From NCBI GenBank assembly GCA_013368375.1, contig JAACJP010000021.1, positions 434,001 to 498,000 on the forward strand: 64,000 nucleotides of DNA, read 5' to 3'. The notes beneath the pieces are model-generated. The model worked only from the letters and a program-made list of their open reading frames with translations. It did not search any database and was not told where the DNA came from. Of the stretch, positions 53,505-64,000 are shown piece by piece (within the stretch, counting starts at the first letter, position 1; each line of letters starts with the position of its first letter). A program made the translations under genes and the position numbers. Origin of the DNA: Tricholomella constricta (Eukaryota; Basidiomycota; Agaricomycetes; Agaricales; Lyophyllaceae).

Positions 53505-56500
53505 ATGGCGAAGCCTTCGAAAGCTGGTCCGTCACGTCGTAATCAACCGAAGACCCAAATAAAGAAAGCGAAGCCACTCACCGATCCGAAAACCAAGGTC
53601 ACTACTCGGTCCACCACTAACAGCAAGAAGCGTGCGGCTCGCGACGATGACTCGGGCAGCGAGGAAGAGGAAGAAGATGCCTCACCTCGCCGAAGCAGGA
53701 GGAAGCATACCAAGCGAGCTGACACGGGGGACACGTCGGAGGAGGACATGCCAGCGCCGCCAAAGAAGAAAGGAAAGGCCAAGGGTAAGGCCAAGGCAAG
53801 GGCGAAGGCGAAGTCGAAGGCAGTCAGCGATGATTTGGAGGAGGTAGAGGGATCACAGCCAGGGGAGGCACCTGGAGACGACGATGGGGCACAGGAGGAA
53901 GAGGTTAGTCTGACAGTATAGTGACTGAGCAACAGGGTACTCACCTTGTAATATTTTCAGGATCTCGATGAGCGACAAGCCCAGGGCATACCTGAGCGTG
54001 CGGCTCCGAGCAAAAAAGACTCTACGCGCGACCTCCTGACCGTGTTCAGTGATAGGCTTGAAGCCAGCTTCCCCTGTGGAAAAGGCGAGTTCGAGACTTT
54101 GGAGGGACGATGGTGCTTGATATGCCGGTCACCGGAGTTCAGTGACTGTATAAGAGTCGAGGAATTATGCTTACCGTGAAAACCAGGGCTGAGACAGAGG
54201 CATCCATCCAGGAAAAGTTGCGGCCAAAGAAAACTCGCCGTGAATGCTTCTTCCTGGGGTCAAACTCGACGTGCCGTGGCCATATTGCCAGTTTTCATTT
54301 TGAGGAGTATGAGAGGCGTTGTGATGCTGCGAAGCCGAAGATTCCCATGGCCACCCGTTGTATTCCTCTCGTGGTGCAGAAGGCACGAAATGAGGAGACG
54401 AAAAAGGATGGGCAGAGGAAGTTGGATTTTGTGAAGGTGAACGCGCCCAAAGAGTTCACGAGGGCGGGGGTGTTGAAGGCAGTGTCAGTACATGTGGCGT
54501 GCGACGACCAGGTCAGTTCCAACCCCAGCGTCCAATGGAACATTCTGATAGACCCAGCGGTCCAGGCCCTTCTACTTGCAGACAAGGCATCATTCCGAAA
54601 CTGTCTGGTGTCCATGCGTCCAGAGGCAAGGCGGGCCGATCTACCAAGCTCACACGAGGTCAGGGCGTTCATCCACAATTTCGTCGAGCGCCTCAATGAC
54701 CTCAAGCGAAACATAGAGGTGAGTGATGACTTACATCTATGTATCCATTCATACTCATTCTTTGATAGAAGGCCCCTGGCAAGGTATCTTGCACCGCCGA
54801 TGGATGGAGTGCCGACACAACGAAATATGGTTATCTAGGAATGACGGCGCATTGGATCGATGTCGATGATTCTGGCAAATGGACCTTGCGCGCGGAGGTT
54901 GTTGGATTCCGATTGATCCACGGGACGCACACTGGTAGTAATCTTGGGCAATACTTCGTGGGGTTGTGTGATCGCGTGGGTATCATGTCCCGTTCAGATT
55001 CCAAGGTACGATGGTCGTTTCAGACCCTCAAGGGTCGCATTCTGACGTCAAGAGCAGCTATATACAGTTACACTAGACAACACATCGTCGAACAACAAGA
55101 TATGTGATACCATTGCATCGCAACATAACCTTCGTTAACTCCCCACCTGGTCCGCCTTAGAAAACCAGCTGGGGTGCCTAGAACATGTCGTAAATCTTGC
55201 CACGATTAACGTTATGGGCCACATCACAAAACTGGCCGCCGTAGAAACCGCCACCGCCATTTGGGAATACGACCTGTCAGAACTCAATCGCGTGCTGGGT
55301 GGGAGTCTTGACACGATCGCGGCAATCCGCATGCTCGCAATCAAGGTGCGTGGTCTCGTGTGGAATCAATTACATCGATGATCCATTGGTTACTCTAGAT
55401 ACAGGCATCGGGTCAGCACATTCAGTACTTCGAAGGGCAACAACTTGAATGCGGCATCACAAAACCCCTCAAGATTACGCTTCACAGCAATGTTCGCTGG
55501 GGATCAGCCTACAACATGCTCAACAGGGCGTACAAGCTTCGTCAGGTAAGCCTTTCATATGATCTTGTGCCTTGCACTCTCACCCATTCTCCAACAGGCC
55601 ATCGATCTATTCACATCGGGCGCAGACCGACTCTACGGCCCTATCACTACTATCCGATCCAATGGACGCATCACAAAGAAGATTGCCTGGTCAGCATTTA
55701 CCTTGACGTCGGCGGATTGGGCCCGAGTACATGAAGCGAAAACAATCCTTGCAGTAGGTCCCATCTATTTTCTTTCCGTGTCATGATCTGTTGAACCATC
55801 CTTGCAGGATTCTAATCGTGTCCTACATCACTTCTCCGCTGAGCAGCAACCGACGCTATACCGCGCGCTTCCAGCACTTGAGGATCTGCAGACGTTATGG
55901 GAAGCGAAACTCAAGAATCCGACGTACGCGCTCTACCATGCCGCCATTCAGTGTGGCCTCGATAAGTTAAACAAATATTATTCGAGATTTGACGAGAAAC
56001 CGGCCTATGTACTCGCTCTCGGTAAGTTTCTCGTTTTTATGTGTTCTCTATTGCTGAAACTGAAGTTATAGTGTTGCAACCTTATTTATACATCAAGCTC
56101 GTGTGGGGAGGGATGGTTGAACAAGCGGCTGAGATTGCCGATGGTAATTTAGATGCGAAGAATTGGCAGGCCGAGGCCGAACTCATTGTTGGCAATGCAG
56201 TGAGTTCTTACCATTAATTATTCTACAGGATTTGCAGCACTAAACGTTGATGGCTGAATACTGGCGGACACGCCCCCAACCGCAGCCAACCGTTTCATCA
56301 AGCCGACCACCTTCTCCAGCGGCATCTGACGAAGATCGCGAAGATTCGTTCCTGTCCGAATTCGATCGACACCGACTCACGCTCCTAACGGATGAAACCG
56401 ACAATTGGCAGTCCGAGCTCCGTCGCTACCTGAAGGATGTCCCTGCTGATGTCACGCGAGATACCGATATTGTCGCCTGGTGGTCAGTACGTGCCTCAGT

Positions 56501-56837
56501 GAATTACCTCTATCACTGATCCTAATTTCTACAACAGGGGCACGCGAAGCTTTATCCCACACTAGCTCGGATCGCCCTCGACATTCTCCCTAGCCAAGCA
56601 TCCTCCGTTCCCTGCAAACGTGTGTTCTCGAGCGCCAAGCTAACTGCTACTGACCGCCGTGCAAGACTCGGTGCCATCATCTTTGAGGAACTCCAAATTA
56701 TGAAGGCAGTATGGCGTCCCCAGCTCATTGATCACGCGAAGAACAACTCGCAGGAAATTGAGGTGGTTGAGGAGGAGTTCGAGAGTATTTTTGCGGCCGA
56801 TGAAGAGTTGAAGGGGTGGGACCAGGAGGACCTGTAG
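53505..56837 (+). pseudogene. hAT transposase, many introns, one stop
   Basis: ATG 53,505 opens a basic, Ser/Glu/Lys-rich N-terminus (MAKPSKAGPSRRNQPKTQ). Exon 2 from 53,961 leads to a BED-type zinc finger (WCLICR, then CRGHIASFHFEEYERRC across an intron). The core has CTADGWSADTTKYGYLGMTA and HWIDV, RLIHGTHTGSNLGQYFVGLC, DNTSSNN, CLEHVVNLATINVMGHITKL and LGGSLDTIAAIRMLAIK, and the C-terminal dimerisation domain is intact (ARIALDILPSQASSVPCKRV, FSSAKLTATDRRARLG). At 55,136-55,138 a TAA falls in frame between HNLR and LPTW, so this copy is probably dead unless that stretch is spliced out. The enzyme would cut and paste the element through the TIRs. Introns are short GT-AG. Confidence 0.85.
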
Positions 56838-57198
56838 CTGTAGTCACATTCATTAAGCTTCGTTCTTCCCCTATCGCTCACCCTTCCGTTTTCACGTACA
56901 TAAACGGCCACATATATTTCTATTTACATTGTCATACCTTTCCCCGCCCGCGTCCCTCTGCGTAGCCTGGTCATCGGTTATGACCGGTTGCAACCGTCTT
57001 CGACCGGTTGTGACCCGGTTCAGTCGTAACCGGTCCAAACCGGTCCCGGGGGTTGATGCAACCGATGACAACCGGTCATGCACGGTCCAGTATGTCAGTC
57101 GGACTTTTTTTGTAAGTTCCCAACCGGTCCAGGTCCCGGTTGTGGCCAAAATGGTCAAAAAACCGGACCGGACCGGACTTTGAAAGCCTAACCTCATG

Positions 57199-59190
57199 TT
57201 GAACTGAGCAGGTGACGCCAGCTGCGCACGCTTGAAATGAGTGCGCATGTTATTCCATATTCTCATCAAGGTCACAAGATCTGTCATTGCGGATCCAATT
57301 CTTTTAATAGAACGGCGGGAATACCTTTCTGGGATGGGGTAATTTCTCCAAGACCTTGAATCAATCAATTCCCGTGCTTCAATTGATGTATCATTGTTCC
57401 TGGATTCTTCCAATGTTTCTCCAATGGGAAAATCTGAAGTATCAGCTGCTAAATTGATGGGTTCATCTGGTGGTGCTAGGTCCATCACACCTGAGGCATG
57501 GTCCGAGTCCTGTGGAAGCATGGGAACAAGTCCCTGGAAAGGTGAATTTTCAGCATTAAGGCCTAAGCGGTCAGGATTGAACTGTTCCATCTGTTCCCAA
57601 AATTCTTTGGTAAATCCTAGAGTGTCAATAATGGGGTCAATATCCATAATCTCATTCTCAGGCTCCTGGGTGATCATTCCTACTGTGTGTTCATTGACTT
57701 GAGGAGGTTGCAGAATGTCGAAGGGGTAGGTTGGGCGTGGAGCACGCTCGACAAGGAGCTTGAGCTTGGAATCTTCGCTTGGATCTCTCAAAACAAGGTA
57801 AGTCCCATTGGGTCTTTCATCGATTGAGACCATGTTATCGTGTTGCCACGGCCTGCCTAAAAGAAGGTCAAAGGGCACGTTGTCACCTATAAACAAATTT
57901 GCAACGGTTTCAACACCACTACACTTTAGCGTGAGTTCAGGGATATGTCCTTTGAGACTTCTGGTGCCGCCATTGGCATCGTTCATTACAACCTTACGTT
58001 CAGGATCGATCGGGGTTCCCTTCAATGATCGGATGATCTTTTGATTGATGACATTGAGTTCTGATCCAGTGTCAATAATGCCTAGTGCCATTTGTCCACC
58101 GACCTTGAGCGGAATGCAGATCAAATTTCCAGTGCTGCTATTGTTAGATAGCGTGTAAATTGCGGCAGCAGCTGGCGGTATCTGCGGCATTTGCATCTGC
58201 GGCATCTGCGGTATCTGTGGGTTCTTGTGTTTTACTAGATCTATAAGATCGTCAGTTACTTCCTGGGAAGAGGCTAGGATTTCTTCAAAGCTTAACGTCA
58301 ATGGCGTGTTCAGTATCTGCATAACAACTTGCTTGTCAGCCATTTGCACTGAGACTTGTGATTATCGAATTGGTGCATGTGGCTTAGGCTGCGGCTTGGT
58401 CTGCAAGAGTTGTGGTGCCTTACGTAAGTTCAGGTTTTGTGGGATCATGGGTGTCTCCTTCATCGAGATGTCTTCTGGAGGTATCACTGTCCTTGGCTGT
58501 CAGACGTCAATTGGTACCTGTGAAATGTCTTCTAATGGAACTCTGTCATCTGGTTGTGGAGACTTGTCTTGTTGCTGAGGCTCTTTCCCCTTTCAAGATG
58601 GTTTGGTGACATTGTCAACTGCATCCTTTTGTGCTCGGGTGGTCATCCTTCGAGGATCCCTGCCCAGGGCAAAGACATCTGCTTCATCGTCGCTTTCTTC
58701 AGAATTCATTTCATATATGTAAACCGCCTGGAAACTTGTCTGCATCAATGGCAAAGAAGTGTGATGCTGCCTGAGTCTAACTATGACAATCAGCAGCCAT
58801 AATAATGGGCTCATTGCTTCCTCGGCGAACCACAGTTCCATCCTTGAATGTGATTCTTCCGTGATCGTCTCGCTTCAAATCTCCTTTCTGTATTCTATCC
58901 TGCAGCTCTACACAGTCTCTGACACCGCGGGGGGAAGCCGAAAACATCGGAGATTTTATTTTGAACATATTTTAATAATGAGTCTAGTATCAAATAAATT
59001 CAACATATATCCGAAATTTCAAGATATATCCGACGCTTATATCGGCTCATGCCCACAGTGTGAGGGTGTGACCTGTCTTCCCGCACCCATAGCACATCAA
59101 GGGTGGATGTGGGCCTTGTCCTATCATGTGTGGTGGCAGAGGTCGCTGAATGTTGGTTGGCGGGTTTGCTGAAGAATATGGTTCACGTGG
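57199..59190 (-). pseudogene. Retroelement remnant A, part 1: gag end and protease
   Basis: On minus from 59,130: a CCHC-like knuckle MCYGCGKTGHTLTLW (last Cys lost), then CVELQDRIQKGDLKRDDHGR and NEPIIMAAD (58,940-58,780), EMNSEESDDEADVFALGRD, and from 58,349 MADKQVVMQILNTPLTLSFE leading to a retropepsin (IPLKVGGQMALGIIDTGSEL, with DTG at the active site, and FDLLLGRPWQHDNMVSIDER). A TAA at about 58,371 and frame changes near 58,600 and 58,780 break it. Such gag-protease proteins belong to an agaric Ty3-like group. The hAT element is inserted at its left end. Confidence 0.7.
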
Positions 59191-59426
59191 AGGTTGCGTG
59201 CGAGGATGACTGTTCATAATTGGTAGCTGATTAGCTGTCGCTGGTGTTTTGATTCATCGCTTCTTGATCCAGCACCACCACGTGCACAGCCACAAGTCGC
59301 AACCTCGCAACCTCTTCTAGCCTCTCTAGCCTTTATTTCTCGCTCGACTTCAGTCAGATCTGCACCTATGAGCAGCTGTGACGCCTTTTTCACCACTACA
59401 CCACCGGGATCCTCGGAGATCCCAGT

Positions 59427-59978
59427 GGACGCGAGGCTAACGCCTCTGTTGTCAATGAGCCCATGAACCCCCTCCACGAGGAGGCCACACCAGGGCAACG
59501 GGTTTCCGACTTGTTTGGAGCCCAAATCACCTATGACCTTGACATCCCCCAGGATAAAGAGGCCCTAGCTGATCGACGCAACCACTTGGATGCGCTTCGC
59601 ACTGAGGGAGGCCTGGACCCGGGAACCATTGTGGTTGCAGCGGACGCCTCAGTCCCCACCGACAATCGACTCCAGGCAATTATTGCCTGCACCCTCATCC
59701 ACGGGGACGTAGGTCCCAGTGTATCCCGGCAGGTGGCCGGCAAAGCTACCTCAGACGATGCTGAACTCGCAGCCATCGCAATGGCTGTAGGCAAAGCACT
59801 TCAACGACCAGACTCGGACAGAATTCTGGTCTTCTCGGACTCAACCAAGGCCATTAAGTGGGCTTTGGATGCCAGTCTACATTCAGGTCAGATGCATTCG
59901 ATTGCAATCTGCTCCAAACTTCGTACTTGGTTGTCTGACCATCCAGACCGCCATGTGCAATTCATCCACGTCCCTGGT
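59427..59978 (+). pseudogene. LINE copy 2: RNase H segment
   Basis: Nearly identical to 44,424-44,945 plus 51,110-51,137, running EANASVVNEPMNPLHEEATP through the RNase H motifs to HVQFIHVPG. Because it lacks the gypsy insertion it gives the empty target site. It ends abruptly at about 59,978, where an inverted RT segment begins. Confidence 0.9.
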
Positions 59979-60288
59979 GAGTGACTTGGTAGCGTAGTAT
60001 TTGACATGGTCTTTGAATGTAAGACCTCTGTCAAAGTAGAACCCAAGGTAGCGCCAGACGCACTTTGGCTTGAGTGGGGTGTCCTCTGTGTAGGGGGCAT
60101 AGCCTAAGTCAATCGATGGGTTATCATCGGTTGCTTTGCGGGAGAAATGAAAGACTTCAGTTTTGTCGTGTTCAAGGAGTAAACCAATCGCATCCACCAG
60201 TTCATTGATGACTGCGTAGGCTTCCTTGAGTTTAATGAGATTTGTATCCCATGTTTTAGATTGGACAATGAGGGAGCCATCATCCACG
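59979..60288 (-). pseudogene. LINE RT segment in inverted orientation
   Basis: The minus strand reads VDDGSLIVQSKTWDTNLIKL, INELVDAIGLLLEHDKTEVF and WRYLGFYFDRGLTFKDHV, the same as plus 63,637-63,943 apart from a few bases. It forms the left end of the inverted pair and separates the RNase H piece from ORF1. Confidence 0.9.
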
Positions 60289-61569
60289 GCCCCCTCCCTG
60301 GGGGAACGTTCGCTGCTGCTGCGCGTCGGGCACCTGCCAAAACGCCAGCACCTACAACAAACACTTCAGTGGAGGGCATCCTTGCTCTTGCTAAGTTCCC
60401 CGAGCTCTCTGCCTCAGAGATCTCGACTTTGTACCAACAGAACGTAAAGCGTTCTGCGGGTTCCCCATCCTCACCTCCACCCTCTAAACGGGTGAAGTCA
60501 ACGACCCGCGGTCCCTCTCGTATGCAGATCATTGTGTATGCAGAGGCCACGTTCACGGGCAACCTTGAAACGGTTGTCACCCCTCTTAACAATCGACTGG
60601 CATCCAACCGCCGTCGTCTGCGCGTCGCCCAAGCCTTTACAGGCATGGGAGGCATCGTACTTGCTACACAATCCACCCCCACAGCCGAGGACCTGCCCGT
60701 TGTTATCGACGCGGCGCGCTCTTGGTTCCCAGCAAACACAAAGGTCACGGCGGAAATCCCAGCGTCGCGCTCCTATTTGAAGATCGTCAACGTCCCCTTC
60801 TTCCAGAAGGTGGGCGGGGCACCTATCACGCAGGATCTTGTCGAATCGCGCATTTGTCAAGATCCTGTCACCAAGAACTTCCACCTTGCATCCAAGCCCC
60901 GGGTTTCGAGGAACTCGCCGGCGTCGGATTCCTGCACGGTGTGGTTCGACATCTGGGACACCCAGTCTGGGGCCAACCTCAAGCAGCTCGTCAACAAACG
61001 CTTGTTGTTTGGTGGCCAGATCTGCATGATCCGACCTGCTGAGAAGCGTCCTGGCACGCCTCAGTGTCAACGTTGCTGGAAATGGGGCCACATCGACACA
61101 CGATGCTCCTTGAACCGCACATGCAACACCACTACTGTCACTGTAGATATATCACATGTACTACACACCAGCCGGACTGCGACCGGGCGCCGGGGTATAA
61201 ATATGGATTTCAAAAAAAAAAAAAAAAAGCTCCTTGAACCGCAATATTTGCGCGCACTGTGGGGGCCCCCACGGTTTGCAATACCACCGGGTGTTGGGCA
61301 GCTGCTGCAAAGCAAAGCCCAAAGCAAACCCTCCTGTTGAAGCGACGCACCCCGACGAGGATTGCCCGCATCCCCCCAAGTGCGTGAACTGCGGCGGTGA
61401 GCATCTTGCGAATGCAAAGACCTGCCCGTATTTCCGACACCGATTCGAGCCCGAGTGGATCAAGGGCAGATACGAACGAGACGCAGTAAGCAAACGCCTA
61501 CAGCACTCTCGATCCCCCACTGATGCAATTTCTAGGTGCAATCGTCCTAATATGCATACTTCATCGTAA
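60289..61569 (+). pseudogene. LINE copy 3 ORF1 (gag-like), interrupted
   Basis: Opens within GPLPGGTFAAAARRAPAKTP; the start codon is lost at the junction. The middle reads MQIIVYAEATFTGNLETVVT, PASRSYLKIVNVPFFQKVGG and LVNKRLLFGGQICMIRP. Three zinc knuckles follow: CQRCWKWGHIDTRC, CAHCGGPHGLQYHRVLGSCC and CVNCGGEHLANAKTC. The frame is interrupted by a 108-bp insertion at 61,121-61,228; without it and one copy of the duplicated target, RCSLNR runs straight into NICAHC in frame. ORF1 proteins coat LINE RNA. Stop TAA 61,567-61,569. Confidence 0.88.
61121..61228 (+). mobile_element. LINE 3'-end insertion in ORF1
   Basis: 91 bp of LINE 3' end plus 17 A. Flanked by the 15-bp target duplication GCTCCTTGAACCGCA at 61,106-61,120 and 61,229-61,243. 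It matches 52,079-52,180 almost exactly. Confidence 0.95.
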
Positions 61570-61583
61570 TACAGTTGTTACCT

Positions 61584-64000
61584 ATGCCTAGTACAACAAC
61601 TATATCACGTATATCTATACTGTCCCAGAATGTAAATCGAAACTATGAGTTGGTTTCAAACATTCTGGAAGAACGCAAGTCGTCATTCGACCTCTTATTG
61701 ATTCAAGGACCTCCATGGAACTTCATACGGCGCACCGTCTCAGCTACCAACCCGGAAGGGGAGGCAGTGGTCGGTCCACCAATTCATCCAGACTGGATGG
61801 TCATCTTCGGCGCCCGAAAGGCGAGGACGATAAACCACGAGTCATGACCTATGTGAACAAACAGCTAGCAGCAATGCGACCCGCGTTTCGCACAGACCTT
61901 GCAGATCACAGGGACATCCTGGTGCTCACGTTGTGGGGTGAAGACAACACTCCTCTACACTATATCAATGTCTATTCAGACCAAAACTCCACAGCCATCA
62001 ACTGGCTGTGCGACAACGTAGAACGCCTGCCACAGCTTCAATGCATGGCAGGCGACTTCAACTGCCATTCATCTGTCTGGGACCCCCGACACGAAGGCAA
62101 CAATCATGTCGCAACGTCACTGATTGACGCTGCGTCTGACCTCGGGGTGGAAGTAAGTGTGCAACAGGTTAGGACGCCCACGCACTCCCACGCCAGGGGC
62201 CTTGTGCCCTCAGTAATCGACCTTATGTTCCTACCATAAGACCGCCTGGTAGGACTTACACACGAGGTGCGCACAGACTGGATTGGCCCTTCGGACCATG
62301 CACCGCTCTGCGTAACCCTCCCTATCCGTGCTACAGAAGTAGCTTCAGAAAGGCTGGCAATGCCCAAAGGAAGCGAAGAGGAATCATCGTTTCTACAAGC
62401 ACTGCTCACCTACATTAAGTCAATGGACATCTCCAATATTGACACACGCGACGCTCTAGAAGACCTGATTGCAGGCCTTGCAAGAGCTTGCAACGACGCA
62501 TGGAACTCAAATGCCAAAACAGTCAAAGTGAACACCCGGTCAAAAGCCTGGTGGAATGCTGACTGCGCCACTGCGATGAGGCAGTACAGACAGTCCCGGT
62601 CCCCTGCAGACTATGGGGCTCTTAGGCGCGCCACAAAGGCGGCTAAACGGCAATTTTTCGATGAACGCATCGAAACCATTGCTACCAAGAACAAGCGACC
62701 TTGGGACCTGATGAACTGGACCAAGCAACGCAACCTCCCCACATACGAGGCAATTCGCCACAACGAAGCGCCCTGTAATACGATGGATGACCTTTGGCAG
62801 GCCCTTCACGCCACATATAATGCTGCGTCAGATCGACCAGTCAAAGTGGAAGTACTGGAGGAAGTGGAGCAAGAACCCCCGCGCGAGTGGGTGGACTTCA
62901 GCACTGCAGAACTCCGGGAAGAATTGGCAAAGTGTTCAAACACATCTGCGCCGGGACCAGATCATTTGACCTGGTACCAGCTCAAAAAACTTGTCATTGA
63001 CAACGATGTTGCTGACAAGTTCACCAAGATTGCCAGTGCCTGCCTCCGGGTGGGTTACTGGCCATCTCACTTTAAAGAGTCTCGCTCGGTCATTCTCCCA
63101 AAACCGAACAAGCCCTCATATTCTGCTCCCAAAGCATTGAGGCCTATTGTGCTATTGAACACGCTCGGGAAGCTGTTTGAGAAAATGCTCGCAAACCGTA
63201 TGCAGTTTGAAGCAGCAAAGCATGGTATCTTCCATCCCAACCAGTTCGGAGGAGTGCGTCAGCATTCCACTGAAGATGCTGGGGTGTACCTTACCCACAT
63301 CGTCAAGACGGGCTGGGCCCGTGGATTGAAAACAAGTGTTGTTGCCTTTGACCTGGCACAATTCTTTCCCTCCCTGAACCATGAGGTTCTCATCGCAACG
63401 CTGGAGCGGCTAGGCTTCTCCCCGGCTGTTGTTAACTTCTTTCGATCCTACCTAGTGGATCGTTATACTTCCTATGCGTGGAACACAGAGTCCTCGCCCA
63501 GGATGCGCGCTGATGTCGGGGTTGGCCAAGGGTCCGCTCTGTCTCCAATCCTCTCTGCACTGTACCTTGTGCCAGTGATGAGAATTTTCCAGAAGAGAAT
63601 CGAGGTGGACCTCTGCACTCTAATGTCATACGTGGACGATGGCTCCCTCATTGTCCAATCTAAAACATGGGATACAAATCTCATTAAACTCAAGGAAGCC
63701 TACGCAGTCATCAATGAACTGGTGGATGCGATTGGTTTACTCCTTGAACACGACAAAACTGAAGTCTTTCATTTCTCCCGCAAAGCAACCGATGATAACC
63801 CATCGATTGACTTAGGCTATGCCCCCTACACAGAGGACACCCCACTCAAGCCAAAGCGCGTCTGGCGCTACCTTGGGTTCTATTTTGACAGAGGTCTTAC
63901 ATTCAAAGACCATGTCAAATACTACGCTACCAAGTCACTCACCACGGTGAAAGCCATGGTGATGCTTGGCAACTCATCGCGGGGGATTACCCCCTCTCAA
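61584..64000 (+). pseudogene. LINE copy 3 ORF2: endonuclease and RT (runs off window)
   Basis: From ATG 61,584 (MPSTTTISRISILSQNVNRN) the endonuclease reads FDLLLIQGPPWNFIRRT. A one-base frameshift at about 61,815 changes frame before RPKGEDDKPRVMTYVNK, then LPQLQCMAGDFNCHSSVWDP (GDFN catalytic block) and HARGLVPSVIDLMFLP, with an in-frame TAA at 62,237-62,239. After it DRLVGLTHEVRTDWIGPSDH (the SDH end of the endonuclease) and a long open frame lead to the RT: APGPDHLTWYQLKKLV, SRSVILPKPNKPSYSAPK, RPIVLLNTLGKLFEKML, VVAFDLAQFFPSLNHEVL, GVGQGSALSPILSALYL and MSYVDDGSLIVQSKTW (YVDD). It is open to the last base. Two lesions make it a pseudogene. Confidence 0.9.

Larger units (their letters stand above)
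52941..57190 (+). mobile_element. hAT DNA transposon, 4250 bp
   Basis: The 8-bp target duplication ACCTCATG is perfect (52,933-52,940 and 57,191-57,198). Terminal inverted repeats are TAGGCTTTTGAGGTCC on the left and TAGGCTTTCAAAGTCC (reverse strand) on the right, 13 of 16 matching. Both subterminal regions (52,965-53,120 and 56,975-57,175) are packed with CCGGTT, ACCGGT and CCGGACC motifs in both directions, likely transposase binding sites. One gene lies inside. Confidence 0.93.

Noticed and set aside
60261..60288. ATG at 60,261 as the start of LINE ORF1
   Set aside because: The first residues (MDNEGAIIH) are antisense of the RT VDDGSL motif; the true ORF1 start was lost at the rearrangement.

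Overview
The window looks like nuclear DNA of a filamentous basidiomycete, most likely an Agaricomycete. Genes are split by many short GT-AG introns of about 45-65 nt, and several products match families typical of that class: a Gvp36-type BAR protein, an Spt5-like protein with NGN and KOW regions, a TNP2-type CACTA transposase, a hAT transposase, Ty3/gypsy elements and a LINE with an RNase H domain. The species cannot be told from sequence alone. No tRNA, rRNA, CRISPR or bacterial-style operon was recognised.

Left part (1-29.7 kb), mostly host genes. 0.9-2.2 kb: intact BAR-domain gene (7 exons, one GC-AG intron). 2.9-6.3 kb: decayed or low-complexity coding sequence and one LTR fragment. 6.7-11.0 kb: a cluster of partial genes in mixed orientation (karyopherin, unknown C-terminus, oxysterol-binding-protein ANK/PH piece, Josephin deubiquitinase, SelO), each still carrying introns but lacking ends. 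11.4-18.4 kb: a run of minus-strand uncharacterised genes, including a 455-aa protein with a GVDGMSSDESDHE motif and a 653-aa Gln/His-rich protein built from symmetric phase-2 exons, one of which is tandemly duplicated with its intron. 18.8-20.7 kb: WD40-like protein with a C-terminal membrane segment. 21.0-23.5 kb: Spt5-like protein (minus). 24.0-25.3 kb: possible membrane protein. 25.5-29.7 kb: complete 1315-aa CACTA/TNP2 transposase.

Right part (30-64 kb), almost wholly transposons nested in one another. 30.4-36.9 kb: a minus-strand gypsy element whose centre is replaced by a broken plus-strand gypsy copy. 36.9-43 kb: solo LTR, tandem duplications and AT-rich sequence without clear genes. 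43-59 kb is a stack. A degraded minus-strand retroelement received a LINE (about 44.1-52.18 kb) and a hAT transposon (52,941-57,190). The LINE in turn received a full-length Ty3/gypsy element with identical 198-bp LTRs (44,946-51,109). 59.4-64 kb: further copies of the same LINE, rearranged at the 5' side (RNase H plus, RT minus, then ORF1 and ORF2 plus, running off the window).

The host genes show no sign of acting together. The mobile elements form a relative chronology: old retroelement, then LINE and hAT, then the gypsy copy and short LINE 3' ends. Coordinates of exons are read by eye from splice consensus and frame continuity; protein identities are by recalled family resemblance and were not tested by a search.
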